A stretch of DNA of 64,000 nt from the NCBI GenBank assembly GCA_016296065.1, contig JAEDKA010000008.1, forward strand, positions 1 through 64,000, in the 5' to 3' direction. Below, piece after piece: positions 24,665 to 32,196 of the stretch (position 1 is its first letter; every line of letters starts with the position of its first letter). Source of the stretch: Kiritimatiellia bacterium. GTDB taxonomy: Bacteria > Verrucomicrobiota > Kiritimatiellia > RFP12 > UBA1067. The position numbers and the translations under genes are program-made. A model generated the notes under the pieces. The model was given only the letters and a program-made list of their open reading frames with translations, was not told the DNA's origin and did not search any database.

Positions 24665-25492
24665 TCAGCGGGACTGCGCGAAGAGCCAGCCAAGGACGTC
24701 GTCGTTCGCATACGTGCGCGTCCAGCAGTCGTGGTTGACGTTCGGATACTCCGTGTAGAGGTGCGGAATTCCCGCCTCCGAAAGCGCCTTGTCCATGCGG
24801 CGCGAGTAGTCGACCGGCACTGCGCCGTCCACCGAGCCGTGGAAGAACCTCAGCGGCAGCCCGCGGTATAGCTCCACGGTGGACTCGTCGACTCCGCCGC
24901 AGATTGGCATCGCCGCGGCGAAGAAACCGGGCATGCGCGAGGAGATGTCCCACGTGCCGAAGCCGCCCATCGAGATGCCGGTGACGTACACCCTCGACGG
25001 ATCGACCGGAAGCGTCGCGACGAGCTCGCGCAGGAGAGCCATGACGGCCGTCATCTCAGCGCTCGGCGTCTCGGGGCGCTTCATCGACGGAGTGCTCCAG
25101 TCCTGGTTGACCCACTTCTTGTCGCTCGGACACTGCGGAGCGACGACGAACGCGTCGCCGTGGCGCATCGCGTACCTGCAAATCGGCAAGACACCATGCA
25201 CCAGGGTGGCGGTGTTGTCGTTCCCGCGCTCGCCCGCGCCGTGGAGGAATAGGACGAGCGGATACTTCACGCCCTGCTCGCACTTCGGCGAATGGCGGCG
25301 GTAGAGAAGCGTGTAACCGTCCTTCTCGAACGTGCACTTCTCCGTAAGCTCGTCGCCCTTCATCGCCGCAATGGCGGAAATCTCGGCCACGGGACGGTCG
25401 GCGGGACGGACGACCTTCGTCCCGGAGTTGAGGACGCATCCAGCCAGCGTGAGCGCGACGAGGGCGGATACTGCGATGTTTTTCGTTTTCAT
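24665..25492 (-). CDS. Lipoprotein alpha/beta-hydrolase (CE1/PHB-depolymerase-like esterase)
   Basis: A 275-residue predicted lipoprotein: the signal peptide ends LTLAGC, with cysteine 19 as the lipidation site. The alpha/beta hydrolase fold is shown by LVLFLHGAGERGND (oxyanion region), the nucleophile elbow GISMGGFG, the acid in FHGSVDGAVP and the histidine in NVNHDCW. The layout is that of CE1-like esterases, which often remove feruloyl or acetyl groups from plant polysaccharides. That substrate is an inference from the neighbourhood. It lies 32 nt downstream of cysS and probably shares its transcript. Confidence 0.8.
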   Translation of the reverse strand: MKTKNIAVSALVALTLAGCVLNSGTKVVRPADRPVAEISAIAAMKGDELTEKCTFEKDGYTLLYRRHSPKCEQGVKYPLVLFLHGAGERGNDNTATLVHGVLPICRYAMRHGDAFVVAPQCPSDKKWVNQDWSTPSMKRPETPSAEMTAVMALLRELVATLPVDPSRVYVTGISMGGFGTWDISSRMPGFFAAAMPICGGVDESTVELYRGLPLRFFHGSVDGAVPVDYSRRMDKALSEAGIPHLYTEYPNVNHDCWTRTYANDDVLGWLFAQSR

Positions 25493-25524
25493 GGGATGGC
25501 CTTTACATGATGTCTAAATGAGTG

Positions 25525-26883
25525 CTACTTCTTCGAAACGCTCTGGCCTTCCTTGGAGTCCTTGACGACCCAGCCGGCTGCGGCGATCGCATCGCGGAGG
25601 CGATCAGACTCGGCCCAGTTCTTCGCCTTCCTTGCCTCGGCGCGCTGGTCGAGCATCGCCTGGATCTCGGCAGGTATCTCCACCGCCTTCTTCTCGTTCT
25701 CGAAGAAGATCACGCCCAGAACCTCGTCCATGCGCTTGAACACGCCGAGCGTTCCCGCCGCGCCCTTGCCGTTGGCGTCGCGAACGAGCGCGAAGAGGGC
25801 CGCGAACGCGCTCGGAATGTTCAGGTCGTCGTTCACCGCAGCGGTGAAGTCCGCCAGGTGCTTCTGCGCCCAGTCCGGCGCCGCGCCCTCGGTCGCCTGC
25901 GCGACGCACGCGTCGATGCGAGCGAGCGCCTTGCGCGCGTCCTCAAGCGCGGAAAACGCGAAGTTGAGCCCGGTGCGGTAGTGCGCGTTGATCAGCACGT
26001 AGCGTATCTCGCGCCCGGTGTAGCCCTTCTCGAGAAGGTCGCGGAGAGTGAAGAAGTTGCCCGCGGACTTCGACATCTTCTCGCCGTTGACGCGAAGGTG
26101 CGCGCAGTGCATCCACGTCCTGACGAACTCCTTGCCCGTCGCGGCCTCGGCCTGGGCGATCTCATTCTCGTGGTGCGGGAAGAGGTTGTCGATCCCGCCC
26201 GTATGGAGGTCGAACGTCTCGCCGAGGTACTTCATGGACATCGCGGAGCACTCGATGTGCCAGCCGGGGCGTCCGCGTCCCCACGGGGAATCCCAGCCGA
26301 CGGGGCCGTCGGACTCCTCCCACGCCTTCCAGAGCGCGAAGTCGCCGACGTTCTCCTTGTCGTATTCGTCCGCCGCGCACCTAAGGCCCGTGCGCTGGTT
26401 GTCGAAGTCGATGTGCGCGAGCTTGCCGTAGCCAGGAAACTCGCGGACCTTGAAGTAGACCGAACCGTCCTCGCTCTGGTACGCGACGCCCTTCTCCATG
26501 AGCTTTTGGACGAGCGCGATCATCTCGGGGATGTGGTCCGTCGCCGCGGGATAGACCTCGGCAGGCTGGATGTTGAGCTTCTTGAGGTCGGCGAAGAACG
26601 CGTCCTTGTACGTCTTCGTGTAGTCGGTGAGCGCGACGCCCGCGGCGTTTGCGCCGCGGATCGTCTTGTCGTCGACGTCGGTGAGGTTCATCACCTGGCG
26701 TATCTTCATTCCGTTGAACTGCACGACGCGGCGGAGGATGTCCTCGAACGCGTATGCGCGGAAGTTGCCTATGTGGGCGAAGTTGTAGACCGTAGGTCCG
26801 CACGTATAGAGGCGGATCGTGTTGCCCTCCAGGGGCTTGAGTTCCTCGACTCTTCTCGACAGGGAGTTGTAGACATTCATCAT
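25525..26883 (-). CDS. cysS: Cysteinyl-tRNA synthetase
   Basis: A 452-residue class I synthetase of normal length. It has RLYTCGPTVYNFAHIGNFR (HIGN form of the HIGH motif, zinc cysteine included), MNLTDVDDKTIRGA, the WHIECSAMSMKYLG zinc/active-site block, HTGGIDNLFPHHENE and the KMSKS loop in GEKMSKSAGNF. It ends with the DALR-type helical domain. Two ATG codons lie in tandem (26883 and 26880). A TATAAT box 8 nt upstream makes the mRNA leaderless or nearly so. Confidence 0.96.
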   Translation of the reverse strand: MMNVYNSLSRRVEELKPLEGNTIRLYTCGPTVYNFAHIGNFRAYAFEDILRRVVQFNGMKIRQVMNLTDVDDKTIRGANAAGVALTDYTKTYKDAFFADLKKLNIQPAEVYPAATDHIPEMIALVQKLMEKGVAYQSEDGSVYFKVREFPGYGKLAHIDFDNQRTGLRCAADEYDKENVGDFALWKAWEESDGPVGWDSPWGRGRPGWHIECSAMSMKYLGETFDLHTGGIDNLFPHHENEIAQAEAATGKEFVRTWMHCAHLRVNGEKMSKSAGNFFTLRDLLEKGYTGREIRYVLINAHYRTGLNFAFSALEDARKALARIDACVAQATEGAAPDWAQKHLADFTAAVNDDLNIPSAFAALFALVRDANGKGAAGTLGVFKRMDEVLGVIFFENEKKAVEIPAEIQAMLDQRAEARKAKNWAESDRLRDAIAAAGWVVKDSKEGQSVSKK

Positions 26884-26891
26884 GATTGTGT

Positions 26892-26897
26892 ATTATA
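26892..26897 (-). promoter_or_regulatory. -10 box of cysS, near-leaderless
   Basis: TTTTGG-TATAAT with 8 nt to the first cysS ATG. Confidence 0.62.
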
Positions 26898-26918
26898 CCA
26901 AAACAGCGGCGCGATTGG

Positions 26919-27575
26919 CTACACGGCCTTGACGCGGTAGCCTATGCCGCGCACCGTCTCGATGTGGTCCGCCCACGCGCCCAGTTTCTGCCTGAGCTTA
27001 GCGACCTGCACATCGACGGTGCGCTCGTCCGGCGGACGGACGAACACTCGCCCCCTGTGTGCAACAAGGCGCACGAGGAGCGAGAACTCGCCTGGGGTAA
27101 GGTCGAGCGCGGCGCCGTGCAGCGTAGCGGCCCGCGCGGACTCGTCGATCCTTAGTCCGTCGAAGTCCACTCCCTCGGTGACCGGCAACCCCCTTCTCAG
27201 GACGGCCTTGACCCTCGCGAGCAGCACCTTGCGGTCAAACGGCTTCGTGACATAGTCGTCGGCGCCGCTTTCAAGTCCGCTGACGATGTCCTCCGGCGCA
27301 GTCCGCGCAGTGAGCATTATGATGCGCGTGGCCGCAAGCTCCTCCCTCGCGCGCACGCTGCGGGCGAGGGCGAAGCCGTCCATGCCGGGAAGCATTACGT
27401 CGAGCAGGATGAGATCCGGCCTGTCGCGCTTGACCATCTCCATTCCCTCGTCGCCGCGCGCCGAAGAGGCAATGTCGGAATACCCAGCGCCCAGCAGTGC
27501 CATCTCCAGGAGCGCGCGGATTGTCGCATCGTCCTCTATGATCCTTATCTTCGCGGATTCTCCCAAGTGAACCAC
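26919..27575 (-). CDS. OmpR/PhoB-type response regulator with shortened DNA-binding domain
   Basis: A 218-residue regulator. The receiver domain has the acidic pair in IIEDD, the phospho-acceptor aspartate in DLILLDVMLPGMDGF, the threonine in IIMLTART and the lysine in DYVTKPFD. The C-terminal winged helix begins normally (LTPGEFSLLVRLVAHRGRVFV). It then jumps through RPPDERTVDVQVAKLRQKL, leaving out the usual dozen or so residues containing the first HTH helix (typically ending ...VWG). It ends with VRGIGYRVKA. DNA binding could be altered. The start is GTG 27575, 19 nt after the M20 peptidase stop. No kinase is adjacent. Confidence 0.8.
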   Translation of the reverse strand: MVHLGESAKIRIIEDDATIRALLEMALLGAGYSDIASSARGDEGMEMVKRDRPDLILLDVMLPGMDGFALARSVRAREELAATRIIMLTARTAPEDIVSGLESGADDYVTKPFDRKVLLARVKAVLRRGLPVTEGVDFDGLRIDESARAATLHGAALDLTPGEFSLLVRLVAHRGRVFVRPPDERTVDVQVAKLRQKLGAWADHIETVRGIGYRVKAV

Positions 27576-27593
27576 CCCTGACCTTTCAACTTT

Positions 27594-28943
27594 TCACCCG
27601 AGCGCCTCCAAGATGCGCCTTCCCCATTCGCGGGCCTTGCCGAACTGAACAAGTGAGTAGCTTTCGTTCGGGGAATGGATGCGGTCCTCGCTCTGCCCCC
27701 ACCCAACGACGAGCGGAGCCGCGCCAGACGCCTCGCGAAGGACGGACAGCACCGGGATCGACGCACCATCCCACTGGAAAAGCGCCCCTCGGCCGTCCAT
27801 CTCGCCCAACACGTCGGCGGCAAGGCGGAACACCGGCGAAGCGAGCGGAAGCCTGAAAGCCGGCGTACCCTGGTTCACCTCCTCGAACTCGAGCTTCATC
27901 CCCTTCGGACACCGATCCTCCAGATGCGTGCGAACCGCGGCAAATGCGCCGCGCGGAGACTGGCCCGGGACAAGGCGCATCGACATCTTTGCCACTGCCT
28001 CGCTGGGAATCACCGTCTTCGCGCCCGGCCCGCCGTACCCGGAGTGGATTCCGTTCACCTCTATCGTCGGCTCGAACGACGTGCGCTGCGCAAGAGTCTT
28101 GCCCATCTGTCCGCCGACGGGGTCGCATCCGATGTCCGCAGCACAGTCGGACTCCGACGGCGTGCTCGCCTCGGCCGCCGAAAGCTCCTCGTGAGTCGGC
28201 GGCTCGATCCCGTCGCGAAACCCCGCGACCGCGATCGACCCGTCCGGATGGTGCAGACTCGCGAGGAGCTCCGCAAGGCCCTGTGCAGGATTTGGCGAGA
28301 CGCCGCCGTACTCCCCGGAGTGGAGGTCGCGGTTCGGACCCGTCAGGCGCAGCGTGAAATGCGCAACGCCGCGAAGCCCCGCGACGATCGCAGGGCGCAT
28401 CCCTGGCGCAGCGGACGTGTCACACACGAGCATGACGTCCGCCGCGAGGCGCCGTCGCATCTCAGGCGCGAGAGCGGAAAGCGCCGCGCTGCCCGATTCC
28501 TCCTGTCCGTCGAGAACTATCTTGATGTTGAGCTTCGGACCTTCCCCGGCGAGATAGTCGCGCATTCCGCACAGGAACGCGAAAGTCTGCCCCTTGTCGT
28601 CGTTCGCCCCGCGGCAGTAAACGCGGCCGTCGACGAGCGTCGGCTCGAACGGAGGCGTCTTCCATTCAGAGACAGGGTCCGCAGGCTGCACGTCGTAGTG
28701 TCCGTACACCAGCGCCGTGGGCGCGCCCTCAGCGCCATCCCTCTGCGCAAAGACCACTGGCGGCGGCGGCGCCGAGCCAGGTTCCTGCCTAGGGTAGACG
28801 AGCTCGACGGAGAAGCCGAGCTTGCCAAGCCACTTCCTTAGCCAGGACGCGCACGAAACGCAGTCGCGAAGGTGCGCAGGGTCCGCTCCGACGGATTCGT
28901 AGCGGAGCAGTTCGAAATATTCCGCAAGGGCTTTGTCTTCCAT
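27594..28943 (-). CDS. M20-family zinc dipeptidase
   Basis: A 449-residue cytoplasmic metallopeptidase. Metal-binding and catalytic strings are VYGHYDVQPADP (first zinc histidine and aspartate), CRGANDDKGQ (bridging aspartate), DGQEESGSAAL (catalytic and zinc glutamates) and CDTSA. A bacterial exopeptidase dimerisation domain lies between about 200 and 330, and the last zinc histidine is probably in RIHSPNESY. It probably cleaves dipeptides. The leader is 36 nt with AAGGAAA before the ATG. The regulator gene follows 18 nt behind. Confidence 0.9.
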   Translation of the reverse strand: MEDKALAEYFELLRYESVGADPAHLRDCVSCASWLRKWLGKLGFSVELVYPRQEPGSAPPPPVVFAQRDGAEGAPTALVYGHYDVQPADPVSEWKTPPFEPTLVDGRVYCRGANDDKGQTFAFLCGMRDYLAGEGPKLNIKIVLDGQEESGSAALSALAPEMRRRLAADVMLVCDTSAAPGMRPAIVAGLRGVAHFTLRLTGPNRDLHSGEYGGVSPNPAQGLAELLASLHHPDGSIAVAGFRDGIEPPTHEELSAAEASTPSESDCAADIGCDPVGGQMGKTLAQRTSFEPTIEVNGIHSGYGGPGAKTVIPSEAVAKMSMRLVPGQSPRGAFAAVRTHLEDRCPKGMKLEFEEVNQGTPAFRLPLASPVFRLAADVLGEMDGRGALFQWDGASIPVLSVLREASGAAPLVVGWGQSEDRIHSPNESYSLVQFGKAREWGRRILEALG

Positions 28944-28979
28944 GTTTTCCTTATTGCAAGAATGCGTTCTTTACGGAAC

Positions 28980-28985
28980 ATTATA
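28980..28985 (-). promoter_or_regulatory. -10 box of the M20 peptidase gene
   Basis: TGG-TATAAT with a 36-nt leader ending in AAGGAAAAC before the ATG; leadered class. Confidence 0.55.
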
Positions 28986-29030
28986 CCACAATCCGCGACA
29001 CTTCGGGCGACAGGAATCTGATGCGCCGCG

Positions 29031-29546
29031 TCAGATGCGCTCGACGTCGGACGGCGGTATCACGACCTCCACCGAGCTGCCGAGTATCTCCACGTTGAGA
29101 TAGAGGAGCGCCCGGTCTCCGTCACGCTTGACGTAGCCTTCCGTTCCGCGCATCGGCCCCGTCGTGACCCGCACATGGTCGCCCTCGTGGTAGGTGCGCG
29201 ACAGCACGCGCATCTCGGATGCAAGCGCGACGCCGCGCCTGAGCTGGCGGAGCTGGTGTATCGTCTCGCGCGGACGAGGGATCGGCAGCGTCCGCACTAT
29301 GTAGTTCGTGCGCAGCATCTCGACGCGCTGGTCCGCGTTCATCCTGGCGAACACGTAGCCGGGGAAGAGCGGAAGCTCCCTTCTCACCTTGCGTCTCTGC
29401 ACCTTGCGGACGACGGTCTTGGTCGGCAGGTGCCAGAAGCACCTGTACCTGCCGAGGTACCAGGCCACCTTCTTCTCGGCGCGCGGCTTCGTGTGGATCA
29501 CATACCACCGCGGGACCGCGGGGTCAATCGTCTCCAAATCTTCCAT
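29031..29546 (-). CDS. NusG-family transcription elongation factor (specialised paralog)
   Basis: A 171-residue NusG/RfaH/LoaP-type protein. The NGN domain has the hallmark WYVIHTKPRAEKKVAWYL and the LPLFPGYVFARM block. A C-terminal KOW domain follows (EGDHVRVTTGPMRGTEGYV). NusG proper is usually next to rplK/secE. This copy instead closes a regulatory operon, so it is probably a locus-specific antiterminator of the UpxY/LoaP/RfaH kind, which usually act on polysaccharide or secondary-metabolite operons. The start at 29546 is 5 nt after the CBS-GHKL gene; the longer frame runs into that gene. Confidence 0.85.
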   Translation of the reverse strand: MEDLETIDPAVPRWYVIHTKPRAEKKVAWYLGRYRCFWHLPTKTVVRKVQRRKVRRELPLFPGYVFARMNADQRVEMLRTNYIVRTLPIPRPRETIHQLRQLRRGVALASEMRVLSRTYHEGDHVRVTTGPMRGTEGYVKRDGDRALLYLNVEILGSSVEVVIPPSDVERI

Positions 29547-29551
29547 ATGCG

Positions 29552-30619
29552 TCACTTTGCGGCGCCGCGCTCCGGGAGATTGAACTCGCAGAGGACGGTC
29601 GTGCCCGTCGGCACGGTCGACTTGATGTCGAACACGTCTGCGACGCGCTTGGAGTTGGAAAGCCCCATTCCGGCGCCGAAGCCCATGGAGCGTATCCAGT
29701 CGTTCGCGGTGGAGGTCCCGTCCCGTAGCGCCCACTCCACGTCCTTGATTCCAGGCCCCTTGTCCTTCGCTATGACCGTCGCCTTGTGGCTGTCGAGGAT
29801 GAAGGTTATGGACCCCCCGAGGGAATGGATGCAGATGTTGATCTCCAGCTCATACGCGGCGACCGCTATGCGGCGGATGATCTTCTTCTCGACCCCCGCG
29901 TCGCCCAGCATCTTCTTGATCGCGTTCGCAGCCTTGCCGGCGTTAGTGAGGTCGTTCCGCACGACTACGAACTGCCGCATCGAGTAGTACGGCAGGACGG
30001 GCTCGCTCTTGCTCGACTCCTGGCCATGCTCCGCGCCCTGCTGTTCCGTCCCCGGCGCGCCCTCGAGCCTTGCGAGCTCATTCGTGAGCTCGCGCATCAG
30101 CACTCGCGTGACGTCGCGCTGCGAGACAATGCCCACGAGATCGCGCTCCTTGTTCAGCACCGGGAAGCGCCCGAAGATGTAGTTCTCGAAGTACTTGAGC
30201 GCGAAGGCGAGCGGCATGTCCTCCTCCAGGACGACGAGGTTCGTCGCCATGTGCTTCTGGCACTGCTCGCCGATCCACCCGCCCTCGAGAGCGAGGATGA
30301 TGTCGTTTATCGAGACGATTCCGAAGAGGCGCTTGCCCTCCACCACCGGGACGCCGGAGATGTGGTTGCGCTTCATCAGGTTCTGCGCGAAATGCATCGT
30401 GTCTGTCCTGACGACCGAGATGATGTCGTGGTCGCGCATGACGTCCTTCACGCGCAGGCGCTGCAGGAGCTCCATGATGACGAGCGGCTCGCCCTGCCCG
30501 CCCGAGCCCGGCAGGCCCGGACCAGACACGCGCTTGACGTGCTTGCGCTCGTGCGCGGCCATAATCTGGTCGTCGCTGAGCTTCTCGCCGCCTGTCAGGA
30601 TCGTCGGACGGTACTCCAT
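29552..30619 (-). CDS. CBS-pair protein fused to a GHKL (RsbW-like) ATPase domain
   Basis: A 355-residue cytoplasmic regulator. Residues about 55-185 are two CBS motifs (VKDVMRDHDIISVVRT... GIVSINDIILAL; FGRFPVLNKERDLVGIVSQRDV), which usually bind adenine nucleotides. Residues about 215-350 are a GHKL ATPase of anti-sigma-kinase type: the N-box is AVAAYELEINICIHS, G1 is DKGPGI and G2 is MGFGAGMGLSNSK. Plausibly the CBS pair senses energy state and the GHKL domain acts as a kinase on a partner. The ATG overlaps the stop of the DRTGG gene (TGATG) behind a GGAGGG Shine-Dalgarno. Confidence 0.85.
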   Translation of the reverse strand: MEYRPTILTGGEKLSDDQIMAAHERKHVKRVSGPGLPGSGGQGEPLVIMELLQRLRVKDVMRDHDIISVVRTDTMHFAQNLMKRNHISGVPVVEGKRLFGIVSINDIILALEGGWIGEQCQKHMATNLVVLEEDMPLAFALKYFENYIFGRFPVLNKERDLVGIVSQRDVTRVLMRELTNELARLEGAPGTEQQGAEHGQESSKSEPVLPYYSMRQFVVVRNDLTNAGKAANAIKKMLGDAGVEKKIIRRIAVAAYELEINICIHSLGGSITFILDSHKATVIAKDKGPGIKDVEWALRDGTSTANDWIRSMGFGAGMGLSNSKRVADVFDIKSTVPTGTTVLCEFNLPERGAAK

Positions 30620-30957
30620 CAGCCCTCCTTGGCGAGGAAGTCGTGGATGCGCACGCAGCTTTCGTACTTCGAGAGCGGCGAACTCACGAGCGGAATGCCG
30701 AGAGTGTCCGCGACCTGGCACATCGTCTGCGGCAGCGGCTTCGCGTTGTGCACGACCACGCACATCGCGCCGACGATGTTCGCCGTGCGGATCGCCTGGT
30801 CGGACGCAAGGGACGTAAGCAGCAGGATGTCGTCGCCGTCGTTGAGCAGAACGTCGCTCATGAGGTCGTTCGCAACCACAGTGCCGACCGTCCGGTCGGA
30901 CTCCCCACCCGCGACGAGCGTGCCGTCAAGGGTCTTAACAATGTCAGTGATGTTCAT
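30619..30957 (-). CDS. DRTGG-domain protein A
   Basis: A 112-residue stand-alone DRTGG domain (AGGESDRTVGTVVANDLMSDVLLN...), a small alpha/beta domain of unknown ligand that often accompanies CBS domains. It is paralogous to the protein at 31832-32167: both share the (A/G)..DLLSDV-type string, the ILLLTSLAS/VLITIQNH stretch and the terminal LSSPLSKYE/TTPLSQFE motif. First gene of the minus-strand half of the divergent module; its stop overlaps the next start. Confidence 0.8.
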   Translation of the reverse strand: MNITDIVKTLDGTLVAGGESDRTVGTVVANDLMSDVLLNDGDDILLLTSLASDQAIRTANIVGAMCVVVHNAKPLPQTMCQVADTLGIPLVSSPLSKYESCVRIHDFLAKEG

Positions 30958-30966
30958 TTGGCGTAT

Positions 30967-30972
30967 AGTATA
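30967..30972 (-). promoter_or_regulatory. -10 box of the DRTGG-A/CBS-GHKL/NusG unit
   Basis: TATACT on the minus strand, 9 nt before the ATG at 30957. It overlaps the -35 zone of the plus-strand promoter at 30994-30999. Confidence 0.5.
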
Positions 30973-30993
30973 GCAAAAAAAATCCGCATTTGC

Positions 30994-30999
30994 TATAAT
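30994..30999 (+). promoter_or_regulatory. -10 box of the PHP gene, leaderless
   Basis: TGC-TATAAT with 7 nt to the GTG start at 31007. Together with the minus-strand box only 21 bp away it forms a compact divergent promoter. Confidence 0.6.
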
Positions 31000-31006
31000 A
31001 GGCGGC

Positions 31007-31768
31007 GTGAAGTTTGATTTACACATACACAGCTGCCTGTCGCCGTGCGCCAATCTGGAGATGGCGCCGTCGGAGATAGTGCGACAGGCGGTCGCGGCCG
31101 GGATGGACGGAATCGCCCTCACGGACCACCAGTCCGCACGCAATACCCCCGCGATCGCCGAATGCGCCAGGCGCGCCGGCCTCAAGTGCCTCTTCGGCAT
31201 GGAGGTCCAGACCGCCGAGGAAGTCCATACCCTCGCCCTCTTCGACACCGTCGAGCAGGCGCTGGATATGACGGACTGGGTCTATGCCGCCATGCCCAAG
31301 CGCGTGAACGACCCAGAGACCTTCGGCGACCAGCCCGTCGTGACTTGGGACGACGACATCGTCGAGATGGAGTGGCGCATCCTCGCGATGGGCTGCCGCC
31401 GCACGATACCCGAGACGGCGACGAAGGTGCACGAGCTGGGCGGACTCTTCATCGCCGCGCACGTCGACCGCAGAAACCACTCAGTGCTGGGCACCCTCGG
31501 GACGATCCCGCGTCCGCTCGTCGACACGGAGATCCAGCCAGGCGGCGGACTCTTCTTCGACGCCGTCGAGCTCTCGCGCACCGCCGACGAAACACTGTGG
31601 CTCCCGAAAGTCGAGGGCTACGCAGTGACGCGCTCATCCGATGCGCACAACATCGACGACGTAGCGCGCGTCTGGACCGAAGCCGACGGCGAATTCTCGG
31701 TCGCGGGACTCAAGGCCATCTTCGCCGCGAAGTCAACCCGCATCTCCCCCCGCCTGACAAGCTTTTAA
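31007..31768 (+). CDS. PHP-domain metal-dependent phosphoesterase
   Basis: A 253-residue PHP-family hydrolase. Metal ligands appear in the four motifs: FDLHIHSCLSPC, ALTDHQSA, the glutamate/histidine region GMEVQTAEEVH, AAHVDRRNHS and SSDAHNIDDV. Related stand-alone PHP proteins act on phosphorylated small molecules or 3'-phosphonucleotides; the substrate here is unknown. Its GTG start lies 7 nt after a TATAAT box. It is one of only two plus-strand genes and leads the DRTGG-B gene, from which a 63-bp repeat-filled gap separates it. Confidence 0.85.
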   Translation: MKFDLHIHSCLSPCANLEMAPSEIVRQAVAAGMDGIALTDHQSARNTPAIAECARRAGLKCLFGMEVQTAEEVHTLALFDTVEQALDMTDWVYAAMPKRVNDPETFGDQPVVTWDDDIVEMEWRILAMGCRRTIPETATKVHELGGLFIAAHVDRRNHSVLGTLGTIPRPLVDTEIQPGGGLFFDAVELSRTADETLWLPKVEGYAVTRSSDAHNIDDVARVWTEADGEFSVAGLKAIFAAKSTRISPRLTSF

Positions 31769-31830
31769 TAAATTCCAAACCTCCAAACCTCCAAACTTCC
31801 AAACTTCCAACCCTCCAACCCTCCACCAAC
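31769..31830 (+). repeat. CTCCAAAC/CTTCCAAAC tandem repeat in the DRTGG-B leader
   Basis: About seven imperfect 7-9 nt units (CCAAACCT, CCAAACTT, CCAACCCT) fill the gap between the PHP stop and the ATG at 31832 and replace any Shine-Dalgarno. The same unit in sense orientation precedes cmk (9162-9205). Confidence 0.75.
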
Positions 31831-31831
31831 C

Positions 31832-32167
31832 ATGACCTTCAACGAACTCAAAGACCGCGTCGGCGGCACAGTAGTCGTAGACAATCCCGAAGCAGCAATA
31901 AGCGCCGCCTACACCTCGGACCTTCTCTCCGACGTCATGGGACACTGCGGAGACGAATCGGTTCTCATAACGATCCAGAACCACCTGAACGCAATAGCCG
32001 TCTGCACGCTCGCCGGAATCGAGGCGATCGTCCTCTGCCACGACAGGCCTGCCCCGGACGACATGATCGAGGCCGCGAAACGCGAGGGCGTCGGCATAAT
32101 GACGACTCCACTTTCCCAGTTCGAGGCATCCGTGAAGCTCGCCGACCTCGCTCCGGCAAAACGTTAA
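31832..32167 (+). CDS. DRTGG-domain protein B
   Basis: A 111-residue stand-alone DRTGG-type protein, paralogous to the one at 30619-30957 (shared DLLSDVMGH versus DLMSDVLLN, and TTPLSQFEASVKLADL versus SSPLSKYESCVRIHDF). The DRTGG string itself is degenerate (KDRVGGTVVVDN). It is probably a partner or antagonist of paralog A in the same regulatory module. It is followed by a pair of GC-rich palindromes that also lie downstream of the convergent miaA. Confidence 0.75.
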   Translation: MTFNELKDRVGGTVVVDNPEAAISAAYTSDLLSDVMGHCGDESVLITIQNHLNAIAVCTLAGIEAIVLCHDRPAPDDMIEAAKREGVGIMTTPLSQFEASVKLADLAPAKR

Positions 32168-32196
32168 ACTGCAAGCAGGAGAATAGAAGGGCCTTC

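Noticed and set aside
26761..26815. HIGN instead of HIGH in CysS as a defective active site
   Set aside because: HIGN is a known normal variant in cysteinyl-tRNA synthetases, and the KMSKS loop and zinc ligands are intact.
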